From positions 92,350,984 to 92,414,983 of the forward strand of contig OX235265.1 in NCBI GenBank assembly GCA_944472135.2: a stretch of DNA of 64,000 bases. Direction: 5' to 3'. The notes under the pieces were generated by a model. It was not told where the DNA came from, searched no databases, and worked only from the letters and a program-made list of their open reading frames with translations. The first letter of the stretch is position 1. Every line of letters begins with the position of its first letter. Origin of the DNA: Trichobilharzia regenti. Taxonomy: Eukaryota; Platyhelminthes; Trematoda; Strigeidida; Schistosomatidae. Below are positions 62,817 through 64,000 of the stretch, in pieces. The translations under genes were made by a program, and so were the position numbers.

Positions 62817-62830
62817 AGGAAGATCAGTAA
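62817..62830. repeat. Target-site duplication, right copy
   Basis: AGGAAGATCAGTAA, an exact match to 59540-59553. Confidence 0.92.
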
Positions 62831-63790
62831 AGGCCAGAGGAAAAGAAAAATTATTGTGAAACTAGTGGTAATAACATAATAATAGAGAATATAGTCATCC
62901 CTGTTATACCATATAAGGAGGGGACATCTGAGGCCCTACGTAAGATTCTGAATAAAGCAGGAATTAGGGCAGCATTGAAACCTACGAACTCACTCAGAGA
63001 CAAACTCGGTTGGTTATAAGTCCCGGTGGACCCAATTAAACAAAATAATATAATTTACAAAATACCCTGCAATGACTGTTTGTCAGGTCAATTACATATG
63101 TGAAACTAGTAGATCTGGGGTAATCAGATTGTCATAACATAAGAGTTTAGCTAAGGCAAGAATAGTTAACCCTGAGAAGATGAGTAATTTAGAAAAAAGC
63201 TCAGCAATTGCACTACATGTATTAACACTCAACCACCAAATCTATAGGGTGGGAGAGTGTTAAGATTCTAAGAAGTAATCTTTGTAGGTTGAGGAAGAGA
63301 GAGATTGATTACTGAATCCTGCCTAGTTCATTGAGTCTACACCCAACCCAACACATGCAACAGAAATGACTCAATGCAAATACCAGAAATACGGAAGGTA
63401 TTATTACCACTAGTCAAATCAGAAGAGGATATTAAATTATCTCAAAATTCATTTCTATTTACGTACATCACAACATTCTAACAAGTTACTTATTATGACT
63501 GTTAAATAAAACACTTGTCTTATTTCCCATCTGATTGTTACTGATCAATAACACTCATATTATTATTTCAGAATGTACATCACCCCATATTGATTTCTAT
63601 TTTAATATCTGGTCAATTCCACACTTGTATATAAATGGAGGAAAAAAGTTGTGTGAGTAGTGCCTTGATATGATTATGATTGGCGATAATTTGTGCTCGA
63701 AACGCGGTCATCAGTTAATATTACTTTGTAACACTGTGTGCCCAAGTTTTATACTTATATTAACAGTTATTGAAAATAAATGTTTACTGC
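62817..63790 (+). pseudogene. Penelope-like element PLE-III, 3' part (GIY-YIG end), after the RTE
   Basis: Begins with the second TSD copy (62817-62830), then the linker. 62888-63010 encodes VIPVIPYKEGTSEALRKILN and KAGIRAALKPTNSLRDKLG-like text, and 63055-63120 the CNDC..QLHM nuclease text where other copies have CNDCQVKYIGQ. 63150-63230 parallels LAKARIVNPEKMSNLEKSSA. 63330-63410 parallels STPNPTHATEMTQCKYQKYG, the counterpart of ESAANTCNRNYPTPLLPDIW. The 3' region holds CGAAACGCGGTCATCAG (63698-63714). Frameshifts are present; non-functional. Confidence 0.82.
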
Positions 63791-64000
63791 AATCCGTAAA
63801 GGCTTTGATAGTTGGTTCCAGCTACACAGTGAGGTGTGAGCTGAGGTTTGACTGAAGTCCTCAAGACCATTGACAATGTGGCTTAAAATCATTCTCAACA
63901 GCTCAGACAGATTCATTCTCGGATCCATTAAATCCTCATGTTTCTCTGTATTCTTGTTACTTCATCCATAAATTTGCGTTCATTACAGTTATCTACAAGG
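63791..64000. other. No gene seen
   Basis: Window end; nothing recognised. Confidence 0.4.

Overview
The window looks like flatworm DNA, most probably a schistosomatid blood fluke. It is AT-rich and packed with decayed retrotransposons. It carries Penelope-like elements (PLEs), RTE and CR1 LINEs, and a short tRNA-headed repeat with an embedded hammerhead ribozyme that closely resembles the published schistosome Sm-alpha repeat. The organism is inferred from these repeat families. I see no host gene, rRNA, genuine tRNA gene, CRISPR array or bacterial gene. All coding capacity I can support belongs to retroelements. Most boundaries were found by comparing copies within the window by eye, so expect errors of about 5-30 bases unless a target-site duplication (TSD) fixes them.

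Working family names used here: PLE-I (GIY-YIG nuclease of the CGxxYxGRT type), PLE-II (HYIGQSGR type, with a hammerhead in its 3' end), PLE-III (NDCxxxYIGQ type); RTE (APE endonuclease plus RT; a diverged subfamily is called RTE-2); CR1 (APE plus YADD RT); SINE-A (Sm-alpha-like tRNA head plus hammerhead); SINE-B (a second tRNA head plus hammerhead); SINE-C and SINE-D (one shared tRNA-like head joined to a CR1 tail and an RTE tail respectively); and LTR elements, mostly solo LTRs.

Layout. 0.3-10.2 kb: RTE and PLE-I fragments, SINE-B pairs in opposite orientation, a SINE-C inside an RTE, and three PLE-II 3' ends in alternating orientation. 10.2-17.6 kb: a CR1 fragment inside a SINE-B, PLE-I with an inverted 3' piece, SINE-C, SINE-A. 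17.6-24.4 kb: AT-rich unclassified repeats, RTE-2, SINE-D, a near-complete but frameshifted PLE-II. 24.4-36.1 kb: an inverted PLE-III pair, RTE copies in both orientations, an LTR with primer-binding-like site, another PLE-III. 36.2-39.8 kb: a CR1 element with an unbroken 936-codon ORF, cut at its 3' end by a 500-base assembly gap. 40.3-46.9 kb: inverted repeats, including a near-perfect SINE-A palindrome and an approximately 620-bp SINE-B inverted repeat whose right arm holds a solo LTR. 47.5-58.1 kb: RTE copies, SINEs, PLE-I with flanking inverted repeats, and a SINE-B composite inserted in a SINE-D with a 7-bp TSD. 58.5-63.8 kb: a PLE-III split by an essentially full-length RTE with a 14-bp TSD.

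How the parts may work together (inference): RTE and CR1 supply reverse transcriptases that could mobilise SINE-D and SINE-C through their shared 3' tails. The hammerhead SINE-A and SINE-B, like the PLEs, recur as inverted partial copies. That is the insertion structure expected of Penelope-type elements and fits the published retrozyme idea, in which self-cleaved circular RNAs are copied by PLE machinery.
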